A DNA stretch of 64,000 bases from Labrys wisconsinensis (GTDB taxonomy: Bacteria > Pseudomonadota > Alphaproteobacteria > Rhizobiales > Labraceae), in NCBI RefSeq assembly GCF_030814995.1, contig NZ_JAUSVX010000021.1:62001-126000 (forward strand). The letters run 5' to 3'. This document shows, piece after piece, positions 17,748 to 26,636 of this stretch. A program made the position numbers and the translations under genes. How positions within the stretch are numbered: the first letter of the stretch is position 1; each line of letters begins with the position of its first letter. Below the pieces are notes generated by a model that saw nothing but the letters and a program-made list of their open reading frames with translations, ran no database searches and was not told the origin of the DNA.

Positions 17748-18782
17748 TCACGGCGCGGCCTTGACCTCGTTCCACAAGTCCGAGCGCTTCAGCGGGTCCT
17801 CCACCGAGTCGAGCCAGACCAGCTTGTCGCCCTCGTTGGCGCTGGCGCTCGCCACCACCGTGTTGCCGAAGCCGGTGCGCTCGGAGAGGGCGGTGCCGAT
17901 CTTCTTCTGCAGGAGGAAGTTCACCCATTTCTCCGCCGCGGCCTTGTCCTTGACGCCGCTGGTCATCGCCCAGTTGTCGAGCCAGGAGAGGGCGCCTTCC
18001 GACGGGTTGATGTAGGCGACATGCGCGCCGACCTTCTGCAGGGCCTTGAGCTGCTGCTGGCCGTAATTGGCCCAGATCAGCGCCACGTCGTTGTTCTGGT
18101 AGATCTGCTGGGCTTCATCGGCGGTGGTGTAGAAGCTCAGCACGTTCTTCTTCAGGTCGATCAGCTTGGCCTTGGCGGCGGCGAGCTGGTCTGCCGAGAG
18201 GTGGAAGGGGTCGGCGACGCCCATGGTCAGGGCGGTGAAGGAGAAATTGTGCTCGCCATTGTCATAGGCCAGCACCTTGCCCTGGTATTTCGGGTCCCAC
18301 AGCACCGACATCGAGGTCGGGGCGGGCTTGACCTTGTCCGTATCGTAGATCAGGCCGATGGAATCGAAGCAGAAGGGGATGCCGTAGACCTTGCCGTCGC
18401 GGGTCTCGCCCTTGATGGCGGCGAGGTCACGGAAGCGCGGCAAGACCTCCTGCTGGTTGGGAATGGCCGAGAGGTCCCAGGGCGTCACCAGCTTGGCGTC
18501 GATATAACGCTGCAGCTGGGCCGTGTTGACGGCCATGACGTCGAAGTCCTTGCCCTCGCTGCCCTTGATCTTGGCCCAGATCTCGTCGTCGCTGCCGATG
18601 AACACGACATTGACGTCGATGCCGGTCTCCTTGGTGAAGTCCTTCACCCAGTCGGGGTCGGCATAGCCTTCCCAGGCGAGGACGCGCAGGGTCTCGGCGC
18701 TGGCCGCCGTGGCCCACAGGCCGGCCGCGAGCGCGGCGGCGCCCAAAAGATGCTTCAACGAGAGATGCTTCAATCCGATCAC
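17748..18782 (-). CDS. Polyamine-type ABC transporter substrate-binding protein (PotD-like)
   Basis: About 344 residues from GTG 18782, chosen for its strong upstream AGAGGAGAA; the frame extends to 18878 without support. A Sec-type signal is clear: basic start, hydrophobic LLGAAALAAGLWATAASA, cleavage before ETLRVLAWEGY. The mature start LRVLAWEGYADPDWVKDF is the PotD/family-1 polyamine-binding signature. This class also binds 2-aminoethylphosphonate, opines and other small acids, so the substrate may not be a polyamine, and the neighbouring dehydratase, SDR and aldolase suggest a hydroxy or sugar acid. Heads the importer operon. Confidence 0.88.
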   Translation of the reverse strand: MIGLKHLSLKHLLGAAALAAGLWATAASAETLRVLAWEGYADPDWVKDFTKETGIDVNVVFIGSDDEIWAKIKGSEGKDFDVMAVNTAQLQRYIDAKLVTPWDLSAIPNQQEVLPRFRDLAAIKGETRDGKVYGIPFCFDSIGLIYDTDKVKPAPTSMSVLWDPKYQGKVLAYDNGEHNFSFTALTMGVADPFHLSADQLAAAKAKLIDLKKNVLSFYTTADEAQQIYQNNDVALIWANYGQQQLKALQKVGAHVAYINPSEGALSWLDNWAMTSGVKDKAAAEKWVNFLLQKKIGTALSERTGFGNTVVASASANEGDKLVWLDSVEDPLKRSDLWNEVKAAP

Positions 18783-18891
18783 GGCTGTTCTCCTCTGTTG
18801 GTGGGGTGGGGAGCGCCTTGGCCGACGGCGCGGCTGGCGCTCTCGCAGGTTTGTCGGTTCATCCGGACGGCACGGCATGTCCGCCGCCCCG

Positions 18892-19668
18892 TCACACCCA
18901 GCCGCCGTCGACGATGAAGTTCTGCGAGGTGCACATGCGGCTGTCGTCCGCCGCCAGGAACAGCGCCATGCGGGCGATGTCGGGCGCGTGGAGGCGGTCG
19001 GGCAGGCATTGGCGCTCGGCGATCTGGCGCTCGCCCTCCGGGGTGAGCCAGAGCGTCACCTGGCGCTCGGTCATCACCCAGCCCGGGATCATGCAGTTGA
19101 CGCGGATGCGCTCGGGGCCGAACTCGCGGGCCAGCGCCCGGGTCATGCCCGATATCGCCGCCTTGGCGGTGACATAGGCCGGGCAGTCGGGGTCGCCGAC
19201 CATCCAGGTGATCGAGCCGAAATTGACGATCGAGCCGCCGCCGGCATCGCGCATCTGCGGCCGCACCGCCTGCGCCGCGAAGAACTGGTGGCGCAGGTTC
19301 ACCGCCATGCGGTCGTCCCAATAGGCCGGCGTCACGTCCTCGGTGCGGTGCCGGTCGTCATTGCCGGCATTGTTGAGCAGGACGCGGATCGGCCCGTGCG
19401 CCGCCGCGGTCTCGGCGACCGCCCGCTGCAGCGCCTCGACGTCGCGCAGGTCGCAGGGGATGAAGGCCGGCGGGCGATGGCCCGCCGCCGCGACCGAAGC
19501 CACGAGGCGCTGCGCCGGTTCCTCCGCCAGGTCGACGAAGCTGACGACCGCACCCTGGGCGCAGAAATGCTCGACCAGGCTGGCGCCGATGCCGCTGGCC
19601 CCGCCGGTGACGAAGACGGTGCGATCCTTCAGGCTGGGATAGGCCGCGTTGACGAAATCCGTGTCCAT
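18892..19668 (-). CDS. SDR family NAD(P)-dependent oxidoreductase
   Basis: 258 residues from ATG 19668. Cofactor motif TGGASGIG (21-28), NNAG (99-102) and the Ser152, Tyr165, Lys169 triad (FGSITW, CPAYVTAK) are all present, so it is a classical active SDR. An acidic residue after the second strand (FVDLAEEP) favours NAD+. It starts 7 bases after the dehydratase stop, so the two are translationally coupled and probably catalyse consecutive steps, for example dehydration then oxidation of a keto-deoxy sugar acid. Confidence 0.92.
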   Translation of the reverse strand: MDTDFVNAAYPSLKDRTVFVTGGASGIGASLVEHFCAQGAVVSFVDLAEEPAQRLVASVAAAGHRPPAFIPCDLRDVEALQRAVAETAAAHGPIRVLLNNAGNDDRHRTEDVTPAYWDDRMAVNLRHQFFAAQAVRPQMRDAGGGSIVNFGSITWMVGDPDCPAYVTAKAAISGMTRALAREFGPERIRVNCMIPGWVMTERQVTLWLTPEGERQIAERQCLPDRLHAPDIARMALFLAADDSRMCTSQNFIVDGGWV

Positions 19669-19675
19669 GGCCGCC

Positions 19676-21406
19676 TCAATGGGAATGGCGGGGGATGCCG
19701 GCCTCGCGCCGGCCGGTGAGGAAGTCGAAGTCGCAGCCTTCGTCCGCCTGCAGGACATGCTCGACGAAGAGCTTCTGGTAGCCGGTGGCGCCCGGGTTCG
19801 CCGGCGGGCGCCAGTCGCGCCGGCGCGCCGCGAGCTCCTCGTCGGAGACGTCGAGATGCAGGCGCCGCCCGGCGACGTCGAGCGTGATGAGGTCGCCGTC
19901 GCGCACCAGGGCGAGCGGGCCGCCGGCGGCTGCCTCCGGCGCGGTGTGCAGCACCACGGTGCCGTAGGCGGTGCCGCTCATGCGCGCGTCGGAGATGCGC
20001 ACCATGTCGGTGACGCCGCGCTGCAAGAGCTTGGCCGGCAGGGGCATGTTGCCGACCTCGGCCATGCCGGGATAGCCCTTCGGGCCGCAGTTCTTGAGCA
20101 CCATGATCGAGCTCTCGTCGATCTCCAGCGCGGGATCGTCGATGCGGGCGTAGTAGTGCTCGATGGTCTCGAACACCACGGCACGGCCGGTGTGCTGCAT
20201 CAGCGCCGGGGTGGCGGCCGAGGGCTTGATCACCGCGCCGCCGGGGGCGAGGTTGCCGCGCAGCACGGCGATGCCGCCCTGGGGCGTCAGCGGGGCGTCG
20301 AGGCTGCGGATCACCTCGCCGTTGTAGGAGGGCGCATCGCGGATGATCTCGCCGATGCTCGGGCCCGCGACGGTCGGCGCGTCGGCATGGATGAGGCCGG
20401 CTTCGGCCATCGCGCGCATCACCGCGCGCAGGCCGCCGGCATAGTAGAAGTCCTCCATCAGGAATCGGCCCGATGGCATCAGGTCGACGATGGTCGGCAC
20501 GTCGCGGCCGAGCCGGTCCCAGTCGTCGAGGGAGAGGTCGACGCCGAGGCGCCGCGCCACGGCGATGAGATGGATGACCGCATTGGTCGAGCCGCCGATG
20601 GCGCCGTTGACGCGGATGGCGTTCTCGAAGGCCGGGCGGCGCAGGATCTGCGACATGCGCACGTCCTCGCGCACCAGCGCGACGATGCGCCGGCCCGCCT
20701 CCTGCGCCAGGATGGCCCGGCGCGAATCCACCGCCGGGATGGCGGCGTTGTCGGGCATGGCGATGCCGAGCGCCTCGACCATGCTGGCCATCGTCGAGGC
20801 CGTGCCCATGGTCATGCAGCTGCCGGCCGAGCGGCTCTGGCCCTGCTCGGCGGCGAGAAAGTCGTCGACCGACATGCGGCCGGCCTTCACGTCCTCGTAG
20901 AACTTCCAGACATGGGTGCCCGAGCCGATCGGCTTGCCGCGGAAATTGCCGTTCAGCATCGGTCCGCCGGACACGGCGATGGTCGGCAGGTCGCAGCTCG
21001 CCGCGCCCATCAGCAGGGCCGGCGTGGTCTTGTCGCAGCCGACCAGCAGGATGACGCCGTCGATCGGGTTGGCGCGGATCGATTCCTCCACGTCCATGCT
21101 GGCGAGGTTGCGGAACAGCATGGCGGTCGGGCGCATGTTGGATTCGCCCAGCGACATGACGGGGAATTCCAGCGGCAGCCCGCCCATCTCGTAGACGCCG
21201 CGCTTCACGTGCTCGGCGAGGCCGCGCAGATGCGCGTTGCAGGGCGTCAGCTCCGACCAGGTGTTGCAGATGCCGATCACCGGGCGTCCGTCGAACACGT
21301 CGGGCGGATGGCCTTCGTTCTTCATCCAGCTGCGATGCATGAAGGCGTTCTTGCCGGAGCCGCCGAACCAGGCGGTGGACCGCAGCTTGCGTCGCTCGTC
21401 TGCCAT
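19676..21406 (-). CDS. IlvD/Edd family sugar-acid dehydratase (L-arabinonate dehydratase-like)
   Basis: 576 residues. Three cysteines that would bind an Fe-S cluster are at 56 (WSELTPCN), 124 (VGCDKTTPA) and 197 (GSCMTMGTAS); their spacing (68 and 73 residues) equals what I recall for the [2Fe-2S] Rhizobium L-arabinonate dehydratase. The active-site serine region reads SDARMSGTAYGT, the sugar-acid form rather than the branched-chain amino-acid form. It removes water from a sugar acid to give a 2-keto-3-deoxy acid. Ribosome site AAGGTGAGCG at ATG 21406. First gene of the unit, divergent from the IclR regulator. The exact sugar acid is not decided. Confidence 0.9.
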   Translation of the reverse strand: MADERRKLRSTAWFGGSGKNAFMHRSWMKNEGHPPDVFDGRPVIGICNTWSELTPCNAHLRGLAEHVKRGVYEMGGLPLEFPVMSLGESNMRPTAMLFRNLASMDVEESIRANPIDGVILLVGCDKTTPALLMGAASCDLPTIAVSGGPMLNGNFRGKPIGSGTHVWKFYEDVKAGRMSVDDFLAAEQGQSRSAGSCMTMGTASTMASMVEALGIAMPDNAAIPAVDSRRAILAQEAGRRIVALVREDVRMSQILRRPAFENAIRVNGAIGGSTNAVIHLIAVARRLGVDLSLDDWDRLGRDVPTIVDLMPSGRFLMEDFYYAGGLRAVMRAMAEAGLIHADAPTVAGPSIGEIIRDAPSYNGEVIRSLDAPLTPQGGIAVLRGNLAPGGAVIKPSAATPALMQHTGRAVVFETIEHYYARIDDPALEIDESSIMVLKNCGPKGYPGMAEVGNMPLPAKLLQRGVTDMVRISDARMSGTAYGTVVLHTAPEAAAGGPLALVRDGDLITLDVAGRRLHLDVSDEELAARRRDWRPPANPGATGYQKLFVEHVLQADEGCDFDFLTGRREAGIPRHSH

Positions 21407-21430
21407 CGCTCACCTTGCTGGATGTGTTTT

Positions 21431-21460
21431 GTATTGCCAAACAGTGTTTGGTATTGCAAA
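21431..21460. promoter_or_regulatory. Probable IclR operator between divergent genes
   Basis: CCAAACAGTGTTTGG (21437-21451) is a perfect 7-1-7 palindrome, overlapped by a near-direct repeat GTATTGCCAAA / GTATTGCAAA at 21431 and 21451. It lies in the 130-base space between the dehydratase start (21406) and the IclR gene start (21537). It is markedly AT-richer than its surroundings, as expected for a shared promoter-operator. Confidence 0.75.
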
Positions 21461-21536
21461 GATCGTAGTCCCGTTGTTTGCTGGGTGTCAATCGGTCCCG
21501 TGGCGGCACAGGCCGGGCGATCGGGGAGGGGGAGAG

Positions 21537-22379
21537 ATGGGCGACGAGCGCTACCGGGTGCAGAGCCTCGGGCGGGCCTTCGACCTGATCGAGGCGATCG
21601 CCGCCAGCGGCCGGGCCGGGGCCCGGCTGACGGATCTCGCCCGCGATGTCGGCCTGTCCAAGGCCGCCGCCTACGCCATCCTCGTCACCCTGCTGGCGCG
21701 CGGCGTGGTCGTCGACATCGGCGAGGGCATGACGCGGCGCTACCGGCTCGGCATGACCCTGGTGCGGCTCGGCGACCTCGCGGTCTCCGGCACCGGCCTC
21801 GCCGACATCGCCATGCCGATCCTGCGCGACCTGACCCAGGAGATCGGCATGACCTCGCGGGTGGCGATGATGGACGGCGGCTTCGCCGTGGTGGTCGGCC
21901 GCGTCGATGCGCCTGGCGCCATCCGCTTCGACGCGGCGCTCGGCCGGCGCGAGCGGCCGCATTCCTCCGGCGTCGGCAAGGTGCTGCTGGCCTCGCTGCC
22001 CCGGGCCGAGGCTTTTGCCATCCTGGAGCGCGCGGGCTGCGAGGCGCAGACCGCCCGGACGCTGACCACGCTCGACGCCCTCGGCGCCGAGTTCGACCGC
22101 ATCGCCGCCTGCTGCTACGCGGTGGACGACGAGGAGGACCATGAAGGCATCATCTGCGTCGCCGTCGGCATCTTCGGCCATGGCGGCCGCTCGCTCGGCG
22201 CCGTCAGCGTCACGACCCTGAAGCAGCTCCTGCCGCCCGAGGCGATCCCGCCGCTGGCCGGGGCGCTGCTGCGCCATGCCGACCGGATCTCCCTCGCCCT
22301 CGGCGGCCCGACAGCCGCCGACGCCTGGGCGGCGCGAGCCACGGTGCGGCTGCCCCTGGCGGCGGTGGCGGAGGGCTGA
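21537..22379 (+). CDS. IclR family transcriptional regulator
   Basis: 280 residues from ATG 21537 (GGGGAGGGGGAGAG upstream). N-terminal winged helix (residues about 8-65; LTDLARDVGLSKAAAYAILV) followed by the IclR effector-binding domain (HSSGVGKVLLASLP; GIICVAVGIFG). Divergent from the dehydratase-SDR-importer-RraA group and separated from it by the palindrome at 21437-21451, so it very likely controls that group in response to the sugar acid or a keto-acid intermediate. Confidence 0.92.
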   Translation: MGDERYRVQSLGRAFDLIEAIAASGRAGARLTDLARDVGLSKAAAYAILVTLLARGVVVDIGEGMTRRYRLGMTLVRLGDLAVSGTGLADIAMPILRDLTQEIGMTSRVAMMDGGFAVVVGRVDAPGAIRFDAALGRRERPHSSGVGKVLLASLPRAEAFAILERAGCEAQTARTLTTLDALGAEFDRIAACCYAVDDEEDHEGIICVAVGIFGHGGRSLGAVSVTTLKQLLPPEAIPPLAGALLRHADRISLALGGPTAADAWAARATVRLPLAAVAEG

Positions 22380-22397
22380 GAGCGCGCGCCGGCCTCG

Positions 22398-23357
22398 CTA
22401 CGGGGTGTCGGGCGATCCGGCCGCGGGCGGGCCCGTCACGCGGCTTCTGATGCAGACCGCCATCGCGACGACGATGACGATGGCGCAGAGCACGGCGAAG
22501 CGGTCCACCTGCTCGCCGAGAAGGAGCGCCGACCAGGCAAGCGTGGCCAGCGGCTGCATCAGGTTGAGCTGGCCGATGCGGGCGATGCCGCCGGCCGCCA
22601 GCCCGCGATACCAGGCGAGGGAGCCCAGGAACATGCTGACGACACCGGCATACCAGAGGCCGATCCACGCCGCCTCCGGGATCGGCGCCGACCAGTCGTG
22701 CCGGCCGATGGCGACGGCGGCCGGCAGGGCGACAACGGGAACCATGGCGATCATCGCCCAGGACAGGGTCGTCACGCCGCCGATCTCACGCGACACCCGG
22801 CCGCCTTCGACATAGGCGATCCCCAGGCTCAGCAGCGCCAGCAGGAGCCAGCCGTCGGCCGGGTGCAGGCGACCTCCGCCCTGCCGAATCGCGAAGGCGG
22901 CGACAGCGGCCACCCCGGCGATGGATGCGATCCAGAAGGATGGCGGCGGACGCTCGCCCGTTCGCCATGCGGCGATCACCGCCGTCGCCGCCGGGGCCAG
23001 GCCGACCACGACGGCGCCGTGGACGGCGGGAACGTCCTTCAGCGCCATGGCGACGAAAAGGGGATAGCCGACCGCCAATCCGAGACCCATGGCGACGATG
23101 CCGGGCCAATGGCGCGGCGCAGGTGGGCGCCAGCGCCCGGCCAGGAGCAGCGTCAGCGCGCCCAGCAGCGCGGCGATGCCGATGCGTGCGGCCGTGAGGA
23201 TGAGCGGCCCGAATTCCGGGACCGCCGCGCGGGTTGCTGGAAGCGTGCCGCTGAAGGCGAGCATGCCGAGGCTGCCCATGACCAGTCCCGCCGACCATGC
23301 CGGCGCGCGGCGCGGGGCGGCGGTCACGACGGCTTCCGCATCGGGCGTCCCCGTCAT
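22398..23357 (-). CDS. DMT superfamily (EamA) transporter
   Basis: 319 residues, about ten hydrophobic helices in two EamA repeats (first around LVMGSLGMLAFSGTLPATRA, second around SWAMIAMVPVVALPAAVAIG). Inner-membrane exporter or permease of small metabolites. Its ATG overlaps the stop of the next EamA gene by four bases, so the two are co-expressed; two consecutive EamA genes could form a two-component pair, although each is full length. Confidence 0.87.
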   Translation of the reverse strand: MTGTPDAEAVVTAAPRRAPAWSAGLVMGSLGMLAFSGTLPATRAAVPEFGPLILTAARIGIAALLGALTLLLAGRWRPPAPRHWPGIVAMGLGLAVGYPLFVAMALKDVPAVHGAVVVGLAPAATAVIAAWRTGERPPPSFWIASIAGVAAVAAFAIRQGGGRLHPADGWLLLALLSLGIAYVEGGRVSREIGGVTTLSWAMIAMVPVVALPAAVAIGRHDWSAPIPEAAWIGLWYAGVVSMFLGSLAWYRGLAAGGIARIGQLNLMQPLATLAWSALLLGEQVDRFAVLCAIVIVVAMAVCIRSRVTGPPAAGSPDTP

Positions 23358-24256
23358 GCCGCCTGCGCCGGCCGGCCGGACGCTTCCGCGGCCGCCGGCT
23401 TGTGGATTGCGACGCCGGCCATGACGAGGGCCACGCCGGCCACGTCCCGGAGGCCGGGGATCTGCGCCAGCACGAGGATGCCGACCAGGGTCGCGGTCGC
23501 CGGCAGCAAGGCCAGCAGGAGCGCGAAGCTGGCACGCGGCAGCCGCGACATCGCCATCTGGTCGCAGATATAGGGGATGACGGACGAGCAGAGGCCGACG
23601 CCGATGCCGGCGAGAACCAGGGACGGCGAGCCGAACGCCTTCACGGCCTGCATCGCTCCGATCGGCAGGATGACGAGGAAGGCGATCGCCATCGCCGCCC
23701 CGAGCCGCTCGATGCCGCCGCTGGCGCCGTCCTCGGAAATCCTGTGGCCCAGCACGATATAGCCGACGAACAGCGCGCCGTTCAGGAAGGCCCAGGCCAG
23801 CCCGGCCGGATCGCTCGACCATCGCACGTCGATCAGCAGGAAGACGCCGAGCACGGCGAGCCCGAGCGCCGCCACGTTGCGGGCGGTCCTGAGGCCGTAG
23901 AGGGCGACGCCGATCGTCCCGACGAATTCGATCGCCGCGACGAGGCTCATCGGCAGCCGATCGAGGGCGAGGTAGAACGCGGTGTTCATCACGGCGAGGC
24001 AGAGGCCGAGGCCGGCCAGCAGGAGCCGCGTCCTGCCGTCCGCCCGGCTGATGGTCCGCCACGGCCTGGTCCATGGCGCGAAGACCAGCGCGGCGGTGGC
24101 GATCCGCATCCAGGCGACACCGAGCACGCCCACGGCAGGGAACAGCAGCACGGCAAAGGACGGGCCGAGATAATGAAAGACCGCGCTCACCCCGAACCAG
24201 ACATGGGGCGGCGCCGAGCCGGCGATCTTGGTGAACCCTGATCCTGAAGGCGTCAT
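23354..24256 (-). CDS. DMT superfamily (EamA) transporter, RhtA-like
   Basis: 300 residues from ATG 24256 (GGGAGAGCGGC upstream; the open frame reaches 24346 without support). Ten helices in two EamA repeats. LVAAIEFVGTIGVALYG and RTARNVAALGLAVLGVFLL resemble RhtA, the threonine/homoserine exporter. Divergent from the Lrp/AsnC regulator at 24358, a common exporter-regulator pairing that suggests amino-acid export. Confidence 0.87.
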   Translation of the reverse strand: MTPSGSGFTKIAGSAPPHVWFGVSAVFHYLGPSFAVLLFPAVGVLGVAWMRIATAALVFAPWTRPWRTISRADGRTRLLLAGLGLCLAVMNTAFYLALDRLPMSLVAAIEFVGTIGVALYGLRTARNVAALGLAVLGVFLLIDVRWSSDPAGLAWAFLNGALFVGYIVLGHRISEDGASGGIERLGAAMAIAFLVILPIGAMQAVKAFGSPSLVLAGIGVGLCSSVIPYICDQMAMSRLPRASFALLLALLPATATLVGILVLAQIPGLRDVAGVALVMAGVAIHKPAAAEASGRPAQAA

Positions 24257-24357
24257 GCCGCTCTCCCAGCCTTCAGTATGAGAGCCGGACGGGCTGCGGT
24301 ATATGAGGATCAGGGCACCGACGCGGTGGCATTGCCGCGACATCAAAGGATGATCCG

Positions 24358-24834
24358 ATGAAACGCCTTCGATACGAAAATGGTGGGCTGGATGCCGTCG
24401 ATGCCCGCCTCCTCGATATCCTGGCCAGGGACGCGCGGACCAGCCTTGCCCAGCTGGCGCGCGCGGTCGGCCTGTCGCCGCCGAGCGTGTCGGAACGGAT
24501 CGCCCGCCTCGAGGAGGCCGGGGTGATCGAGGGCTACACGCTGGCGATCGATCCGAAGGCGCTCGGCCTGCCGATCGCGGCCTGGCTACGGATCAGGCCC
24601 GTTCCGGGGCAGCTCCACAAGGTCGCGGAGATCCTGCAGGGATTGCCGGAGGTCGTCGAATGCGACCGCGTGACCGGGGAGGACTGCTTCATCGCCCGGG
24701 TCCATCTCGGATCCGTCGACGAGCTGGAAGGGGTGATCGACCAGATCATCCCCTATGCGATGACCAACACCGCGATCATCCAGTCCTCCCCGGTCAAGCG
24801 GCGCCTGCCGCCGATCCCGCGGAGCCAGGGCTGA
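24358..24834 (+). CDS. Lrp/AsnC family transcriptional regulator
   Basis: 158 residues. N-terminal helix-turn-helix (DARTSLAQLARAVGLSPPSV) and C-terminal RAM amino-acid-binding domain (VVECDRVTGEDCFIARVHL). Divergent from the RhtA-like exporter at a 101-base distance, so probably an amino-acid-responsive activator of the two EamA genes. Its C-terminal half closely resembles the Lrp protein at 36813-37256, which also sits beside an EamA gene, suggesting paralogous modules. Confidence 0.92.
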   Translation: MKRLRYENGGLDAVDARLLDILARDARTSLAQLARAVGLSPPSVSERIARLEEAGVIEGYTLAIDPKALGLPIAAWLRIRPVPGQLHKVAEILQGLPEVVECDRVTGEDCFIARVHLGSVDELEGVIDQIIPYAMTNTAIIQSSPVKRRLPPIPRSQG

Positions 24835-24900
24835 TGATGGTCTCTCCGAGAGGCCTCGTTTGGGCATCGTCGGGGATTCAATACTTGAGATGCGACGCCC

Positions 24901-25053
24901 GCCAATCCCCCTTGCGGGGAGGGGTAAGGGGTGGGGTCGTGAGGCCCGCCTCGACGGATCGAGAATCGAGCACGGAGCCTTTCGACCGGTGTAGCGCCCC
25001 AATCTGATGGACCCCCACCCCGTACCCCTCCCCGCAAGGGGGAGGGGATTGGC
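24901..25053. repeat. Imperfect inverted repeat in a 309-base gene-free gap
   Basis: Left arm 24901-24938 (GCCAATCCCCCTTGCGGGGA onwards) pairs with right arm 25009-25053 (ending AGGGGGAGGGGATTGGC), with about 70 bases between. Each arm contains a CCCTTGCGGGG-type mini-hairpin. The surrounding gap 24835-25143 holds no recognisable gene. The element lies between the convergent Lrp and GST genes and could act as a bidirectional transcription end. A related element lies at 35636-35786. Confidence 0.75.
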
Positions 25054-25143
25054 AAGCGTCGCGGGCTCATCGACCAAGGTCGCGTCTCGCTCGACCGCAT
25101 CGGGCCTGCGCCTGCGTCGATTCCCTTGTCTCCGAGCCGCTCC

Positions 25144-25791
25144 TCAATAGTCGAGCCGTCCGGCGAGATCCCCGAACGGGATCATGACGTGCCGGCGATA
25201 GGCCGGCCGGTCCTGCAGCCGCCGATACCAGGCCTCGACCTGCGGCAGGGCGGGGCGCTCGATCTCCAGCTCGAAATAGCGATAGAGCGCGGTGCCGGCC
25301 GGAATGTCGGCGAGGCTGAGGCTGTCGCCGCAGAGATAGGCGCGGCCCTGCAGCCGGCGATCCAGGAGCTCGAAATATCGGGCGCATCGCTCGATGCCGC
25401 GGTTGATCGCCGGCCAGTTCCGCAGATGGTCCGGCGTGCGGTAGAATCCCCAGAAAACCTCTGTCAGGAAGGCCGGCTGCAGCGCCGTCTGGGCCCAGTC
25501 CATCCAGCGGTCCGCCTGCGACCGCTCGCCGGCATCGGCGGGCCAGAAACGGTCCGCGCCGTGTCTCGCCGCGAGGTAGCGCAGGATTGCGTGGGATTCC
25601 CAGACGATCGTGCCGCCGTCATCGATCACCGGCACGCGCCCGTGCGGGTTCATGGCGAGGAAGCCGGGCGTGTCGAGCAGGCCATGGGCGCCGCCGGCGG
25701 GGATGTGCTCATGGGCGAGGCCGAGCTCGCCGACGAGCCACATCACCTTCTGCACGTTGAAGGAATTGCGCCGCCCCCAGATCCTCAGCAT
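25144..25791 (-). CDS. Glutathione S-transferase family protein
   Basis: 215 residues. N-terminal thioredoxin-like domain (1-80: WGRRNSFNVQKVMWLVGELG, the cis-Pro segment GRVPVIDDGG, then ESHAILRYLA) and an all-helical C-terminal domain (LSLADIPAGTALYRYF). The Ser/Asn in the first loop suits a theta- or beta-like enzyme. Cytosolic conjugation or reduction with glutathione; substrate unknown. Monocistronic by appearance. Confidence 0.9.
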   Translation of the reverse strand: MLRIWGRRNSFNVQKVMWLVGELGLAHEHIPAGGAHGLLDTPGFLAMNPHGRVPVIDDGGTIVWESHAILRYLAARHGADRFWPADAGERSQADRWMDWAQTALQPAFLTEVFWGFYRTPDHLRNWPAINRGIERCARYFELLDRRLQGRAYLCGDSLSLADIPAGTALYRYFELEIERPALPQVEAWYRRLQDRPAYRRHVMIPFGDLAGRLDY

Positions 25792-25859
25792 CGTTCGCCT
25801 CTTCTCGCCCGCGGGCCTTGGTTGGCGACCAATGCGGCCTTACGAGGGCGGCGGCCGGC

Positions 25860-26636
25860 TCAGGCGCCGTCGACGACGAGCCGCAGCGAGCCCTCGAACT
25901 GCGGCTGGGTGCGCAGGTGGCCATAGCGCCGGTCCCAGGCGCCGGTCTCGAGGTCGTGTCCGAGCTCGTCCACGAAGCGCCGTCCCACGGCCGGGTCGAC
26001 GAAGCTCCAGGCCGAGTTCGCCAGCCGGGCGCCGGGGTCGAGCAGGCGCTCGGGGCGGCCGTAATAGGCTTCGCTGAAGCCGTCGGTGCAGTGGAGCGGG
26101 ATCGGCACCGGGACGATCCGCGCGGCCCCGCCCAGGCCTTCGACGACGGCAGCCATGGTGGGATAGCGGCGCGCTTCGACCGCGATCATGTCAGGCGCGT
26201 AGGCGGCCAGCCATGACCGGTCCAGCGCCGCGGGGTCGCAGGTCAGGATCAGGACCGGGCCGCGCGTCACCCGCCGCATCTCGGCGAGGCCGGCTTCGAG
26301 ATCCGGCCATTGATGCACGGTGAAGGTCGCCATGCTCGCCTCGAAGCTGCCGTCGGCGAAGGGCAGGGCCTCGGCCACGGCGTCGACGGCGGCCGGCAGA
26401 TGGGCCGGCCGCTGCGCCCGCATCGAGGCGGAGGGCTCCACCGCGGTCACGGCCCGGTCGACCGGCTCGTAGGATCCGGCGCCGGCGCCGACGTTGAGGA
26501 CCGTGCGGGCCTCGCCCAGGGCCGCCCGGATGAACGCCGCGATCTGCGGGTCGGGCTGGCGGTATCTCGTATAGCCGGTGCCGATGGCGCCGTAATCGGC
26601 GTCGCCGGCGCTGCCGTCGTCGTGTCTGTCGGGCAT
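25860..26636 (-). CDS. Class I SAM-dependent methyltransferase
   Basis: 258 residues from ATG 26636 with a clear AGGAGA site. Motif I is VLNVGAGAGSYEP, the acidic end of strand 2 is AVEPS, and later segments (ALPFADGSFEASMATFTVHQ, RVTRGPVLILTC) follow the UbiE/Methyltransf_11 pattern. The open frame continues far upstream, but that is antisense to the next genes. Divergent from the LysR gene at 26814, which may control it. The methyl acceptor is unknown. Confidence 0.88.
   Translation of the reverse strand: MPDRHDDGSAGDADYGAIGTGYTRYRQPDPQIAAFIRAALGEARTVLNVGAGAGSYEPVDRAVTAVEPSASMRAQRPAHLPAAVDAVAEALPFADGSFEASMATFTVHQWPDLEAGLAEMRRVTRGPVLILTCDPAALDRSWLAAYAPDMIAVEARRYPTMAAVVEGLGGAARIVPVPIPLHCTDGFSEAYYGRPERLLDPGARLANSAWSFVDPAVGRRFVDELGHDLETGAWDRRYGHLRTQPQFEGSLRLVVDGA

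Noticed and set aside
19629-22277. A long minus-strand frame overlapping the dehydratase and IclR genes
   Set aside because: Low-complexity Arg/Ala/His content; it is a shadow of two well-supported genes.
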